DNA of 64,000 bases. Origin: Capnocytophaga leadbetteri (GTDB lineage: Bacteria; Bacteroidota; Bacteroidia; Flavobacteriales; Flavobacteriaceae). The stretch covers positions 186,001-250,000 of the forward strand of contig NZ_QBKG01000001.1 of NCBI RefSeq assembly GCF_003054025.1. Direction: 5' to 3'. The translations under genes and the position numbers were made by a program. Below, piece after piece: positions 33,771 through 42,417 of the stretch. The notes under the pieces are model-generated. The model did not search any database, was not told where the DNA came from, and saw only the letters and a program-made list of their open reading frames with translations. Position 1 is the first letter of the stretch; each line of letters starts with the position of its first letter.

Positions 33771-36700
33771 GTGTTTAAAAAGAATATTTTACTAATTTTG
33801 TGCTTTGCTTGGGCTATAGGGCTACAGGCACAAGAGTATTGGAAGCAAGCGGGCTTAAGCAGTCGCAGTGCCGAAGCCGCTACAGCGCACCACCAAGAGT
33901 ACACCCTCAATAAGAAAGCCTTTGCCAATGCGCTACATAGTGCTACGGCACGAGGCAATACCGCTGAGGTAGTAATCAAACTCCCTAATGCTAAGGGCGA
34001 ACTCGAGTCTTTCCGCGTGCGAAAAACCAGTGTCCTATCTGACGAGTTGGCAGAGCGCTACCCACAGATAGAGACTTATGCGGGCTACTCGCTTTCCCAA
34101 CCCGATAAAGAGGTAGCCTTTACGTGGTCGCCTGAGGTAGGGCTTTCAGCTATGTTCGATGACAATAACGAATACGCTTTCGTACAGCCTACTAACCGCA
34201 GTGGGGTGAAGCATATGGCCTACCAGCGCAGTGCTTCCGTAGAGCAAATGACTTTTGATTGTGGTACAATGGCAAAAGTCAAAGCAGCCGCAGTTACTCC
34301 TGCTTCACTTACCCAGCGTACTACCGGCAACCTTTTTGCTACAGAGCCTACCCTGCGCACCATACGTATAGCTATTGCTGCTACCAGCGATTACACCTTG
34401 CGTTTTGGTAGCCCAGAGCGCGCCCTTGCCGCTATTGTTTCTACCATACAGCGCACCAATCAGGTGTATCGTACCCAGATGTCTATCCAATTCCAATTGG
34501 TAACAGGGGTAGAAACTATTATCAATAACAGAAAAGACGACCCTTTCCGCAATAATATGCGTGCCGAAACGTGGAATGGCGACCCTCTACAGAAGTTTTT
34601 AGACGAGAAAGTAGGCGATGCTAATTATGATGTGGGACACGTATTTCACCATACTAAGCAGCCTAATGGTAATGCTGGTTGTATAGGTTGTATATGCGAA
34701 AAAGGCGAAAAAGGACGTGCTTTCTCAGCAGGCGACCTCTCTAACAGTGTAGAAAAAGATGTGTTCGACATCGATTTCTTCTGCCACGAGCTGGGTCACC
34801 AAATGGGGGCTAACCACGTGCATAACCTCAATAACGAAAACACAGGCGCACAAGTAGAACCCGGTAGTGGCTCTACCATTATGGGCTATGCGGGTATATC
34901 GGGGGCTAATAACGTGCAAAGGCGTTCAGACCCTTATTTCAATCACGTAAGCGTAGAGCAGATGATGAAGCACATCACTGCGGCTACTTGTCCGGTCAAA
35001 GCGCCTATTGCCAATTCAGTGCCCGTAATAGGCGAGCTCAACGATTATACTATTCCGCGCAGTACTGCCTATCATTTAGTAGGTACTGCTACCGACCCCG
35101 ATGGCGATACGCTCTATTATATGTGGGAGCAGCATAATAGTCCCCAACCTGGCCGCATCACAGTTACTTCCGATAACTTTGCTGATAATCTAACGGAAGG
35201 ACCTATGGCTCGTTCACTAAGACCCAGTCGTTCTAATGAGCGCTACATTCCCCGTCTTTCTCAGATATTAGAAGGGAAGTTAAGCGAGCGCAACCCTGGC
35301 CCTACTTCCACTTGGGAAACGGTTAGCAGCGTGAAGCGCACCCTCAAATGGGCATTTGTAGTAATGGATAAGAGCCTCGGTAGGCGAGACGATCGCGAGA
35401 CTGATGTAAGCACCGGTAATACCGTGTATGCAGGGGTGAAGATAAATGTAACGAATAATGCAGGTCCTTTCGAGGTTACTTCACAAGCCAGAAAGACATA
35501 TTGGTTTGTAGGCAAAACCTGTACTATCACTTGGAATGTAGCCGATACCGATAAACAGGAAGTGAATACCCAGCGAGTAAACATTCTTTTTGCTCTCGAC
35601 GGACAGACTTTCACGCATACTCTTGCGGCTAATATTCCTAATAATGGTAGCTATACCTTTACCGCTACTGCCGACCTTACTACTACCAATGGCCGCTTTA
35701 TGATTCGCCCTGTCGATAATATCTACTTGGCGGTCAATCTCGGCAAGATAATAGTAAAGACTGATGGCGATATTGATGGCGATGGCATAGTCGATAGTCT
35801 TGATAACTGTATAGAAACCCCTAACCCAGACCAAGCTGACCTTGACGGAGATGGTATAGGCGATGTGTGCGATGAGGATATAGACGGCGACGGCGTAAAT
35901 AATGCTACCGATAATTGCGCACGCATACCAAATACGAATCAGAAAGATACCGATAAAGATGGTATGGGCGATGCCTGCGATGACGATGCTGATGGCGATG
36001 GTATACCAAATGCCTCAGACAACTGTCCGTACCACGCTAACCCCGACCAAAAAGACTCTGATGGCGATGGCATAGGCGACATCTGTAGTGGCGACCGCGA
36101 CCTCGATAAGATACCCGATGAAAAGGATAACTGCCCCGATATGGCTAACCCCGACCAGAAAGACCTCGACAAGGACGGTATAGGCGATATATGCGATGAA
36201 GACCGCGATGGCGACGGTATCCCTAACGACCGCGATAACTGTCCCGATTACTCTAATCCCGACCAAGCAGATACTGACCACGATGGTATAGGCGATGCTT
36301 GCGACCCCGATATAGACAATGACGGTATTCCTAATGAGAAAGATAATTGTCCGTTTGTGAAGAATCCATCGCAGAAAGACCTCGATAAGGATGGTATAGG
36401 CGATGCCTGCGATGACGATGTAGATGGTGACGGGGTGCCTAATGATAAAGATAATTGCCCTGAAACCTACAACCCCGACCAAGCCGATACCGACCGCGAT
36501 GGCATAGGCGATGTCTGCGATAACGATGCTGATGGCGATGGGGTGCCTAACGATAAAGATGACGAACATCAAACGGTCTTAATCCCTAATGCATTCACTC
36601 CTAATGGCGATGGTGTAAACGATACTTTTGTGATACATCGTATATCGTTCTACCCTAATAATGTGTTGCAGGTATTCACCCGCGAAGGACAATTAGTATA

Positions 36701-36836
36701 CGAAGCGCGTGGCTATCATAATCAATGGAAAGGCTTAGGCTTAGACGGTCAGAAGTTGCCTCAAGGCTACTACTTCTATAAGTTTACGATTAAGAACAAA
36801 CGCACCCAAGAGGGGTGGTTATTCATTAACTATTAA
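33771..36836 (+). CDS. Secreted reprolysin-like metalloprotease with TSP3 repeats and type IX sorting domain
   Basis: The 1021-residue product starts with GTG. It has a signal peptide (to about residue 20, ILCFAWAIGLQAQ), a propeptide-like region, and an M12-type zinc protease domain (about 185-395) with HELGHQMGANH at 338-348 and the Met-turn STIMGYAG near 370. A middle region with Ig-like parts follows. Then come seven thrombospondin type 3 repeats (about 664-930) of the DxDGDGIxDxxDNC calcium-binding kind. The C-terminal CHU_C-like domain (PNAFTPNGDGVNDTFVI; final residue Tyr) marks export by the type IX system, type B. The PorP/SprF gene lies directly downstream. It probably degrades host proteins at the cell surface. 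Confidence 0.88.
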   Translation: MFKKNILLILCFAWAIGLQAQEYWKQAGLSSRSAEAATAHHQEYTLNKKAFANALHSATARGNTAEVVIKLPNAKGELESFRVRKTSVLSDELAERYPQIETYAGYSLSQPDKEVAFTWSPEVGLSAMFDDNNEYAFVQPTNRSGVKHMAYQRSASVEQMTFDCGTMAKVKAAAVTPASLTQRTTGNLFATEPTLRTIRIAIAATSDYTLRFGSPERALAAIVSTIQRTNQVYRTQMSIQFQLVTGVETIINNRKDDPFRNNMRAETWNGDPLQKFLDEKVGDANYDVGHVFHHTKQPNGNAGCIGCICEKGEKGRAFSAGDLSNSVEKDVFDIDFFCHELGHQMGANHVHNLNNENTGAQVEPGSGSTIMGYAGISGANNVQRRSDPYFNHVSVEQMMKHITAATCPVKAPIANSVPVIGELNDYTIPRSTAYHLVGTATDPDGDTLYYMWEQHNSPQPGRITVTSDNFADNLTEGPMARSLRPSRSNERYIPRLSQILEGKLSERNPGPTSTWETVSSVKRTLKWAFVVMDKSLGRRDDRETDVSTGNTVYAGVKINVTNNAGPFEVTSQARKTYWFVGKTCTITWNVADTDKQEVNTQRVNILFALDGQTFTHTLAANIPNNGSYTFTATADLTTTNGRFMIRPVDNIYLAVNLGKIIVKTDGDIDGDGIVDSLDNCIETPNPDQADLDGDGIGDVCDEDIDGDGVNNATDNCARIPNTNQKDTDKDGMGDACDDDADGDGIPNASDNCPYHANPDQKDSDGDGIGDICSGDRDLDKIPDEKDNCPDMANPDQKDLDKDGIGDICDEDRDGDGIPNDRDNCPDYSNPDQADTDHDGIGDACDPDIDNDGIPNEKDNCPFVKNPSQKDLDKDGIGDACDDDVDGDGVPNDKDNCPETYNPDQADTDRDGIGDVCDNDADGDGVPNDKDDEHQTVLIPNAFTPNGDGVNDTFVIHRISFYPNNVLQVFTREGQLVYEARGYHNQWKGLGLDGQKLPQGYYFYKFTIKNKRTQEGWLFINY

Positions 36837-36848
36837 TATACTTTTTTG

Positions 36849-37733
36849 ATGAAAAAACTAATACTATCAGCTTTGCTCTTGAGTGCTGCTATCGGCAGTG
36901 CTCAAGAGGCAAACTATATATTCTATAATCAGTTTCAGAATGTAGTGAACCCTGCGGCTATAGGGGCTGAAGGCAACCATACTATAGGCGCACACCTGCG
37001 CTACCAGTGGGCGAAAAGCGCTTCTTCCGATAGTCCTCAGCAGCAAACGCTCAACACTACCCACCGCCTGAGCAATCACGTAGCCATAGGGGCATCGGTA
37101 GTGAGGGAAAAGGTGTTTGTGCAGCACCAGACCGCTTTATTTGCCGACTTCGCTTATGCGCTCCCTCTTACTGAAACTGACAACCTCTATTTGGGTATCA
37201 AAGCAGGAGGTAATCTCTTCAATATAGATAGTAGTCGCTTTAAAACCTATAACGACCAGTACGACCCTTATTTGCAAGGCGTATCGGGTAGATTTCAACC
37301 TAATGTAGGGGTAGGGGCTTATTATCAGCAACCGCGCTTCTACGTGGGGCTATCGGCTCCTAACCTATTGGCGTCAGATAAGACTAAAGTAGAGAATGAA
37401 GTAGTAACTTCAGTAGCCGAGCGTATCAGCTTTTATGCGCAGGCAGGCTATTTCTATCCCCTCACTGCCGACTTTACGCTAAGTCCACGAGCGCAAGCGT
37501 ATATCAATCAAAAGGGTGACTATCAGCTTAACGCTTCAGCAGCTGTTCTCTACAGCGATTATGTAGAGGCTGCTTTAGGCTACCGCTCCGATAGTGCGGT
37601 GAATATCTGTGCGCTTTTCAAAGTGCCTAAGTACCACCTATCTGTAGGCTATGGCTTCGAAACCAATGTCGATAATAATGTAGGGGCAAGTGTGCGCAAC
37701 TTTCACGAGTTTATGCTAAAAGTATATTGGTAA
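36849..37733 (+). CDS. PorP/SprF family type IX secretion membrane protein
   Basis: From the ATG at 36849 the product has 294 residues with a signal peptide ending AIGSAQ, followed by the family pattern FYNQFQNVVNPAAIGAEG at the N-terminus and an outer-membrane beta-barrel. PorP/SprF proteins sit in the outer membrane and help secrete or anchor type IX cargo that has the type B C-terminal domain. Here it follows such a cargo gene by 12 bases, the usual cargo-partner arrangement. A TTG one codon earlier is an alternative start. Confidence 0.87.
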   Translation: MKKLILSALLLSAAIGSAQEANYIFYNQFQNVVNPAAIGAEGNHTIGAHLRYQWAKSASSDSPQQQTLNTTHRLSNHVAIGASVVREKVFVQHQTALFADFAYALPLTETDNLYLGIKAGGNLFNIDSSRFKTYNDQYDPYLQGVSGRFQPNVGVGAYYQQPRFYVGLSAPNLLASDKTKVENEVVTSVAERISFYAQAGYFYPLTADFTLSPRAQAYINQKGDYQLNASAAVLYSDYVEAALGYRSDSAVNICALFKVPKYHLSVGYGFETNVDNNVGASVRNFHEFMLKVYW

Positions 37734-37752
37734 TTCCTTAAAAGAAGAAGTG

Positions 37753-38811
37753 ATGAAACGTTTATTATTCGTAGCAGTGTTAGCGTTCTTGGGGTGGCAT
37801 TGCACCAAGCAGAGCGACCCAGAAGAGCCTAAGAAAAAGGAAGAGAAACCTACTGTAGCAACTGCCTATAAGCTCAGCGATGATAAAGAAACCCTACTAA
37901 AGTGGCTCGATACAACTACCACCACCCTTGACCTCGGTACGCACCCTGCCCTCAAACGAATTACGATTGTAGGTAAAGAGGCATTTAAAGGTACGCCTAT
38001 AGTGAGTATCACCCTACCCAATACAGTAGAGAAGATAGAAGAAAAAGCTTTTGAGGGGTGTACATCGCTTACTACAGTAGCCTTGCCTAAGAATGCTAAT
38101 TTTAGAACGATTGCTCTAAGCACTTTTGAGGGTTGTAAGCGCCTTACCCGTATAGATATCCCCGATTCGGTCAAAGAGATAGAGAAGTTTGCTTTTGCCG
38201 ATGCAGGACTTACTGAAGTAAAGTTGCCTAAGGAACTTTTTGAAATCAAAGAGCAGGCTTTTGCAGGCAATGCCCAACTGAAGAGTATCACCCTGCCTAA
38301 AACCATTTCGCATATTAGCACAGGGGCTTTTATGCAGACAGGGCTTCAGACGGTTACTCTTAATGGTACCGAGCCGCCCCGCCTTTCTTTCCCTAAAGGA
38401 GAGGCTGCACTGCAACGCAAGGGCGCACCTTTCCCTTTTGAAACTCTTATTGATATTATAGTGCCTCGCGAGGCCACCAATACCTATCGGGTAGAGAAAG
38501 CTGATTGGGCTCCTTATAGGCGTTATATTAATAGGAAAATAGCTTTTACCCCTCTTCGATTAGAGAAGACAGAGGTAACCGTAAAGGTAGATGAAATACA
38601 AGTCTTTTCGATATACGGTAGCAAGCGCTACCAAATACGGCAGACTAAAGATAGCGAGGCGATAGCCATAGTAGGTACGCCCGACCAAGATGCTAATAAC
38701 GTTACCCGCATAGCCGTAAAAGGACTCAAAGAAGGCACTTTCACTTGCACTATCACTGATGTTATAAGCGACCAAGATGCGCAGCTAAAAGTAACAGTTA
38801 TTAAAAAGTAA
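37753..38811 (+). CDS. LRR (BspA-type) lipoprotein with C-terminal Ig-like domain
   Basis: From the ATG at 37753 the product has 352 residues. The signal peptide has a weak lipobox (LGWHC, Cys17). Residues about 65-230 form a BspA-type leucine-rich domain (IVGKEAFKGTPIVSITLPN, CTSLTTVALPKNANFRTIA), and the last 90 residues an Ig-like domain related to those in the protein at 25384. Start of the LRR part (YKLSDDKETLLKWLDTTT) resembles the same region of the 28193 gene. It ends the operon with no terminator and overlaps the end of the opposing PAP2 gene by 11 bases. Confidence 0.75.
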   Translation: MKRLLFVAVLAFLGWHCTKQSDPEEPKKKEEKPTVATAYKLSDDKETLLKWLDTTTTTLDLGTHPALKRITIVGKEAFKGTPIVSITLPNTVEKIEEKAFEGCTSLTTVALPKNANFRTIALSTFEGCKRLTRIDIPDSVKEIEKFAFADAGLTEVKLPKELFEIKEQAFAGNAQLKSITLPKTISHISTGAFMQTGLQTVTLNGTEPPRLSFPKGEAALQRKGAPFPFETLIDIIVPREATNTYRVEKADWAPYRRYINRKIAFTPLRLEKTEVTVKVDEIQVFSIYGSKRYQIRQTKDSEAIAIVGTPDQDANNVTRIAVKGLKEGTFTCTITDVISDQDAQLKVTVIKK

Positions 38812-39832
38812 GTTTTGCACCTACTAACTGATAGCCTTCTAAGGTATACGAACTGCTAAATTGCCATTGGTATTTTGGTTTTACTAAGGCATTGCCTTCA
38901 GTATAACGCTTAGTGATACGTCTGTTAGCTATCGTCTTACCGGTAATGTAGCCTACAAATAGCGCTACAGGGTAATCCGAAGCCCAATGCACTTTGCTTT
39001 GCATCATCTCAAAACACATAAGCCCTAAGGCACTATAGCCTACGGGCTTTATCCATTTATAGTCAGCATAGTTTTCGGCAATAACGGTAATAGCCGACAT
39101 AGCAGTAGTAAGATGTCCGGAGAACATCGCATCGTAGTGAGGGGTGTCTTCCTGATAGGCTTTGAAACTTGGAGCAAACGTCCAATAGCTATGCCAACGC
39201 CCATCATTTACTGTTATAAACGGACTCTCACGCCCTGTAAGTCGTTTGAAAGGTTGTACAAACGTTCCTGATACTACAATACTCTCCAATACTTGCATAG
39301 CGGTACTTTTGGCGCGGTAATCGCCTGTGATGAGTCCGTAGGTAGCCATTCCCCCACTGATAATGATAAAAGTAGTACCATTGCCAATGAAATACAATGC
39401 CGAATTGACATCAGCAGGTACAATCTTTAAGAAACCCAACTTTTTATAAGTATGGGCTTCATTTAGTCCTAAACTTTCGCCAAAACTTCTACTTTCTCTT
39501 ATAAGCCAAGGGTCAGCAGGAATGATAGCTGCTGTAGCCCCAATAGCTGCCAATCCGTAAGGATAATTAGGCTTAGAAACCATCTCCACTGCCGATTTAC
39601 CTATATTGCGTGGTATCTTGTTGAAAAGGTCAGCAAAACGCGGTTTTTTATACTCATAGGTCAGGTTATCGTTGATTTTGTATTGCCTGCTCAATAAATC
39701 TACTTCAGAAGGGTGCGAGCCTTGCAGCGCATTTGCAAGGCTATCTGATAGCGATTGTGGAATAGAGTCTTTTTCTTGTGCTGTAACAGCAGAGAGGGTA
39801 CAGAGGAACAGCGAGAGTAAAAGGTATTTCAT
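38801..39832 (-). CDS. PAP2-superfamily phosphatase
   Basis: The 343-residue product has a signal peptide ending SAVTAQ and a PAP2 domain in its C-terminal half with the three phosphatase motifs: KRLTGRESP, then SGHLTTAMS, then KVHWASDYPVALFVG. Family members remove phosphate from lipids such as undecaprenyl pyrophosphate, phosphatidate or lipid A. The long N-terminal region and signal peptide suggest a periplasmic or outer-membrane-facing enzyme rather than a classical inner-membrane one. It is 6 bases downstream of the PAS gene, third in the glyS operon. Confidence 0.85.
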   Translation of the reverse strand: MKYLLLSLFLCTLSAVTAQEKDSIPQSLSDSLANALQGSHPSEVDLLSRQYKINDNLTYEYKKPRFADLFNKIPRNIGKSAVEMVSKPNYPYGLAAIGATAAIIPADPWLIRESRSFGESLGLNEAHTYKKLGFLKIVPADVNSALYFIGNGTTFIIISGGMATYGLITGDYRAKSTAMQVLESIVVSGTFVQPFKRLTGRESPFITVNDGRWHSYWTFAPSFKAYQEDTPHYDAMFSGHLTTAMSAITVIAENYADYKWIKPVGYSALGLMCFEMMQSKVHWASDYPVALFVGYITGKTIANRRITKRYTEGNALVKPKYQWQFSSSYTLEGYQLVGAKLTF

Positions 39833-39838
39833 TTATCT

Positions 39839-40441
39839 TTATCGAATTAAATCATTCAGAAAACTATCGGTGTCTTTGTTGTTGTAAAATGAACGTATTT
39901 CTTCGGCATTTTCTTTCATTAGCGTTCTGATGAAGGCATCGTAAGTGGTCTTTCGGTCTTCTAAAAAACCATTGAAGTACCGTTCGCTTACCTCCATACC
40001 ATTAGCTTTCTCAATCTTTAGCAGTCGCTCGTATAGGGGGGCGATATGTACGTTAATCAAATGCTTGGGCAATGCCTTGCGATACGATACATAGTGCGTG
40101 ATTTCGTCTTTCTCATTTCTGATAATCTCAAAATTGGTAATCACCCAATAATACCTACCGCTCTTCGATAGATTCTTGATAATAGCGTGAAAGTTGTTCT
40201 TCCCCTTTAGGTTCTCCCACAGTATTTTAAACACCACCTTAGGCATATCGGGGTGGCGTATAAGGCTATGAGGCTGATTGTATAGCTCAGCCTCATTGTA
40301 GCCCGATACTTCCTGAAAGGCAGCGTTGCTCGCTATGATGTGTCCGTGCTTGTTAGTACGGCTCATTAGGGTAGCACGCTTGTCCCATATCACCTCTTCA
40401 TCTATAGGCTCAGGGCGCTTTATCGTTGGATTTTCTGTCAT
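39839..40441 (-). CDS. Stand-alone PAS-domain protein
   Basis: The 200-residue product is one PAS domain (about residues 20-125) with the aerotaxis-type sequence NQPHSLIRHPDMPKVVF and GRYYWVITNFEIIRN, followed by a helical tail. No kinase, cyclase or methyl-accepting domain is attached, so it may bind haem, flavin or another ligand and act on a separate partner. Its start overlaps the glyS stop by one base and the PAP2 gene follows after 6 bases. Function is unknown. Confidence 0.8.
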   Translation of the reverse strand: MTENPTIKRPEPIDEEVIWDKRATLMSRTNKHGHIIASNAAFQEVSGYNEAELYNQPHSLIRHPDMPKVVFKILWENLKGKNNFHAIIKNLSKSGRYYWVITNFEIIRNEKDEITHYVSYRKALPKHLINVHIAPLYERLLKIEKANGMEVSERYFNGFLEDRKTTYDAFIRTLMKENAEEIRSFYNNKDTDSFLNDLIR

Positions 40442-41988
40442 TATTTACTTAATTTGTGCAACCAGTTGCGCATATCAACTTCTTTAGCAATAGCAGCGCG
40501 GAGTTCAGGTATCGCTATGCGCACTTGCTCCATAGTGTCGCGGTGGCGCAAGGTAACGGTATTGTCTTCTAAGGTCTGATGATCGACCGTTACACAGAAA
40601 GGCGTACCTACTGCATCTTGACGACGATAACGTCTTCCTACCGCATCTTTTTCGTCGTAAGCTACATTGAAATCGTATTTTAGCTCGTTTACTATCTGTT
40701 CGGCTACCTCTGGTAGTCCGTCTTTTTTCAGCAGTGGCAATACGGCTACTTTAGTAGGCGCTAATACAAAAGGCAAACGCAATACGGTGCGGGTGTCGCC
40801 TCCTTCTAAGGTCTCTTCTTGTAGTGAATTAGAGAGTACCGCCAAGAACATACGGTCTAAGCCGATAGAGGTTTCGAGTACGTAAGGGGTAAAACTTTGA
40901 TTGTCTTCAGGGTCGAAGTATTGCATTTTCTTGCCTGAGTATTTCTCGTGGTTGCCAAGGTCGAAGTTAGTACGAGAGTGGATACCCTCTAACTCTTTGA
41001 ACCCGAATGGGAAACGGAACTCTATATCGCAAGCAGCATCGGCGTAGTGCGCTAACTTTTCGTGTGGGTGATAGCGGTAGTTTTCCTCGCCCATACCAAG
41101 TGATAAGTGCCATTTCAGGCGAGTTTCTTTCCAATACTCATACCACTGTTGTTGTGTACCTGGTTTGATGAAGAACTGCATTTCCATTTGCTCAAACTCG
41201 CGCATACGGAAAATGAACTGACGAGCCACTATCTCGTTGCGGAAAGCCTTTCCGGTTTGGGCGATACCAAAAGGAATCTTCATACGTCCGGACTTTTGTA
41301 CGTTCAGGAAGTTTACAAAAATACCCTGAGCGGTTTCGGGGCGTAGGTATAAGTCCATTGAAGCATCGGCAGAGGCGCCTATTTTAGTGCCGAACATTAG
41401 GTTGAACTGCTTTACATCTGTCCAGTTGCGCGAACCTGTTTCGGGGTCGGCTATTTCGAGTTCTTCGATAAGGGCTTTTACATCGGCAAGGTCTTCTTTT
41501 TCTAGTGATTTGCCTAAGCGGTGTAGAATTTCTTCGCCGCGCTGTTTGTATTCAAGCACTTTGGGGTTAGTAGTGACGAACTGCTCGCGGTCGAAAGCAT
41601 CGCCGAAGCGTTTTTGCGCTTTGGCAATTTCTTTTTCAATCTTATCGTCTAATTTAGCTACGTAATCTTCTACAAGCACATCGGCACGGTAGCGTTTTTT
41701 AGAGTCTTTATTGTCGATAAGTGGGTCGTTGAAAGCATCTACGTGACCAGAAGCCTTCCAAGTGGTAGGGTGCATAAAGATAGCGGCATCTATACCCACT
41801 ATATTTTCATTCATTTGTACCATTGCTTTCCACCAGTATTCGCGGATATTTTTCTTCAGTTCAACTCCGTTTTGTCCGTAGTCGTACACGGCACTCAGAC
41901 CGTCATAGATTTCGCTTGAAGGGAATATAAAGCCATATTCTTTGGCGTGTGCAATTACTTTTTTAAATAAATCTTCTGTTTTTGCCAT
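40441..41988 (-). CDS. glyS: Glycine--tRNA ligase (single-chain type)
   Basis: Charges tRNA-Gly with glycine. The 515-residue product is the dimeric, eukaryote-like type and not the two-subunit type. It starts at MAKTEDLFKKVIAHAKEYGF with class II motifs KAFRNEIVARQFIFRMREFE (motif 2) and LETSIGLDRMFLAVL (motif 3), then an anticodon-binding domain (APTKVAVLPLLKKDGLPEV). All key regions are present. It is first in an operon with a PAS gene and a PAP2 gene. Confidence 0.96.
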   Translation of the reverse strand: MAKTEDLFKKVIAHAKEYGFIFPSSEIYDGLSAVYDYGQNGVELKKNIREYWWKAMVQMNENIVGIDAAIFMHPTTWKASGHVDAFNDPLIDNKDSKKRYRADVLVEDYVAKLDDKIEKEIAKAQKRFGDAFDREQFVTTNPKVLEYKQRGEEILHRLGKSLEKEDLADVKALIEELEIADPETGSRNWTDVKQFNLMFGTKIGASADASMDLYLRPETAQGIFVNFLNVQKSGRMKIPFGIAQTGKAFRNEIVARQFIFRMREFEQMEMQFFIKPGTQQQWYEYWKETRLKWHLSLGMGEENYRYHPHEKLAHYADAACDIEFRFPFGFKELEGIHSRTNFDLGNHEKYSGKKMQYFDPEDNQSFTPYVLETSIGLDRMFLAVLSNSLQEETLEGGDTRTVLRLPFVLAPTKVAVLPLLKKDGLPEVAEQIVNELKYDFNVAYDEKDAVGRRYRRQDAVGTPFCVTVDHQTLEDNTVTLRHRDTMEQVRIAIPELRAAIAKEVDMRNWLHKLSK

Positions 41989-42029
41989 ATATTTTTGTGA
42001 ATTTTTCAGGGTGAAATGAGTTCAGAGTA

Positions 42030-42059
42030 CAAAGGTATAAATAATTTGGGAATTAGCAA
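42030..42059 (-). promoter_or_regulatory. Promoter of the glyS operon
   Basis: On the minus strand TACCTTTG (42037 to 42030) has TTG 22 bases upstream (42059 to 42057), 41 bases before the glyS start. The -33 region lies in AATTTTGCTAATT, similar to elements near other promoters of this window. Confidence 0.6.
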
Positions 42060-42136
42060 AATTAGGTGTTAGATTTTAGGTGTTAGCGCGGGTAGGATGT
42101 TTTTCTGGTTTTTGAACCATAATTAGTTGTTTATAC

Positions 42137-42186
42137 TTCGGTAATCTTTCGCCTATCCTTCGCTGTAAGTATATCCTTCCTATATC
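42137..42186 (-). repeat. 11-bp repeat units, reverse orientation
   Basis: Read on the minus strand this holds AGGAAGGATAT, AGCGAAGGATA, GGCGAAAGATT and ACCGAAGTATA. The 27 bases 42137-42163 match 33667-33693 at 23 positions. It is the third member of the dispersed 11-bp repeat family. It lies in the 429-base gap 41989-42417, which otherwise holds the two promoters described and no gene. Confidence 0.7.
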
Positions 42187-42244
42187 TGAGGTAAAGGGGA
42201 GATGGCTGTAGTAGATTTTTCTGGGGAATTAGCGTAAATTAGAG

Positions 42245-42285
42245 AATTAGCAAATTTGCTAATTGGTAAATTATTCTTATTTTTG
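42245..42285 (+). promoter_or_regulatory. Palindrome and promoter upstream of the 42418 gene
   Basis: AATTAGCAAATTTGCTAATT (42245-42264) is a perfect palindrome. TATTTTTG (42278-42285) is a -7 box, and the stretch from 42265 to about 42316 resembles the promoter cassette at 44036-44087, including CCACTTATGTTAAGAT. It may be an operator-promoter unit. The leader to the next ATG is 132 bases. Confidence 0.5.
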
Positions 42286-42417
42286 CCACTTATGTTAAGA
42301 TACTTGATTTTGTAAAAGAGGCTTTTAGATTGTTAGTTTCTCTCTAAAGCTGCCGATAAAAACTTAGAAGTATTTGGTGTCAATGCTCATCAGTATCATC
42401 TGAAAAACTAAACGACT

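Noticed and set aside
35763-36560. Regular DNA repeats of about 110 bases, possible CRISPR-like array
   Set aside because: The repeats stay in frame and encode calcium-binding DxDGDGIxD units; there are no short identical repeats with unique spacers.
36015-36572. Long open frame on the minus strand opposite the protease gene
   Set aside because: It lies wholly opposite the thrombospondin type 3 repeats, whose biased GAT/GAC codons leave few stops on the other strand. The translation is a repeated V/I/A sequence without any start signal or family.
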